From Nocardia arthritidis NBRC 100137 (GTDB lineage Bacteria; Actinomycetota; Actinomycetes; Mycobacteriales; Mycobacteriaceae), in the NCBI RefSeq assembly GCF_001612765.1, contig NZ_BDBB01000038.1, positions 26,781 to 90,780 of the forward strand: 64,000 nucleotides of DNA, given 5' to 3'. The stretch's first letter is position 1. Each line of letters starts with the position of its first letter. The translations under genes and the position numbers were made by a program. A model generated the notes under the pieces. That model did not search any database. It saw only the letters and a list, made by a program, of their open reading frames with translations, and had not been told where the DNA came from. This document shows, piece by piece, positions 63,712-64,000 of the stretch.

Positions 63712-63786
63712 GTGCCATTTCCCTGCGGTAAGCGCGAGTGCGGAAGTACTGAACTTGTCAGAGTTGTTGAATCCGGCGGCGAATGA
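63712..63786 (+). other. Very short frame (24 codons) ahead of the sensor gene
   Basis: A GTG six bases after AGAAGGGGG opens a 24-codon frame with two cysteines in its first ten residues (PCGKREC). It ends in TGA at 63786, inside the next reading frame. It could be a leader peptide or an indication that the larger gene is shifted in frame; no way to decide here. Confidence 0.3.
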
Positions 63787-64000
63787 GTCCGGCGAAGCCC
63801 CTGTTCACCCACCGAAACCGCCGTACGCGACATTGTCGGCCTGCGTTATCGTGACCGCGGCCGTCGTGGCGGCGGCGGTCTACTACGCACCCGTCGAATT
63901 CCGGATCTCACTGGCCGCGGGCGCCACCGCCGCGGCCGTCGCCCTGTGCGCCGCCGTGACGTCGGCGGTCCATTTCCGCGAGGAAGCCCGGCACGCCCGG
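63749..64000 (+). CDS. Probable membrane sensor protein, N-terminal part only
   Basis: The open frame runs off the right edge. It reads LNLSELLNPAANESGE, then HPPKPPYATLSACVIV, then two hydrophobic helices (~residues 30-55 and ~62-85) separated by APVEFR, ending AVHFREEARHAR. This matches the N-terminus of actinobacterial sensor-histidine-kinase-like (ATP-binding) membrane proteins, but the kinase part is beyond the window. The start codon is unclear: TTG at 63755 or 63764 are possible, with GGAAG upstream. Confidence 0.5.
   Translation, partial: MNLSELLNPAANESGEAPVHPPKPPYATLSACVIVTAAVVAAAVYYAPVEFRISLAAGATAAAVALCAAVTSAVHFREEARHAR

Overview
The window is chromosomal DNA of a high-GC, mycolic-acid-type actinomycete, most likely Nocardia or a close relative. 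This is inferred from the strong third-position GC bias, many GTG/TTG starts, an IdeR/DtxR-type iron box, F420-linked and PPOX-type oxidoreductases, an EspR-like regulator, PucR-type regulation of proline catabolism, and several receptor-type Ser/Thr kinases. About 60 protein genes are supported. I see no rRNA, tRNA, CRISPR array, complete insertion sequence or replication origin.

Layout. 0-5 kb: the 3' part of a TerD-AIM24 fusion, a membrane metallophosphoesterase, a DinB-like protein and two small exported proteins. 5-8.3 kb: a GAF/winged-helix regulator, an ExaC-type aldehyde dehydrogenase and a DUF779 protein (aldehyde oxidation). 8.4-19 kb: transporters (DHA2 drug efflux, amino-acid permease, CNT nucleoside transporter), a serine hydrolase, flavin and nitroreductase-type enzymes, a siderophore-interacting reductase behind an iron box, and a lower-GC desaturase. 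19.2-24.5 kb: a NitT/TauT-type ABC importer divergent from a CitA/CitB-type two-component system. 24.5-41.6 kb: mostly single metabolic genes, a receptor kinase, gluconokinase, a CocE-type hydrolase, the peroxide module ohrR-ohr-dehydrogenase and a PYROXD2-like flavoprotein. 41.7-43.1 kb: a TetR regulator divergent from an alpha/beta hydrolase.

43.1-47.8 kb is the most unusual part: a lower-GC accessory block. It holds a protein with an N-terminal TIR domain fused to a NagB-like sugar-isomerase-fold domain, a translationally coupled PfkB sugar/nucleoside kinase, a convergent HTH-TPR regulator and two small proteins of unknown function. This is my best candidate for an undescribed, defence- or signalling-like system.

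48-64 kb: a CYTH protein, an NTF2/DUF3237 pair behind an orphan palindromic operator, a receptor kinase with a duplicated cysteine-rich ectodomain, the proline catabolic locus (PucR regulator, pruA, pruB), a cationic amino-acid-type permease, an amidase followed by a GntR-MFS pair, two small flavin/F420 enzymes, an EspR-like regulator and the start of a probable membrane sensor at the right edge.

All functions come from recognising sequence motifs by eye; no database search was run. Regulatory sites were found as inverted repeats or consensus matches and are candidates.
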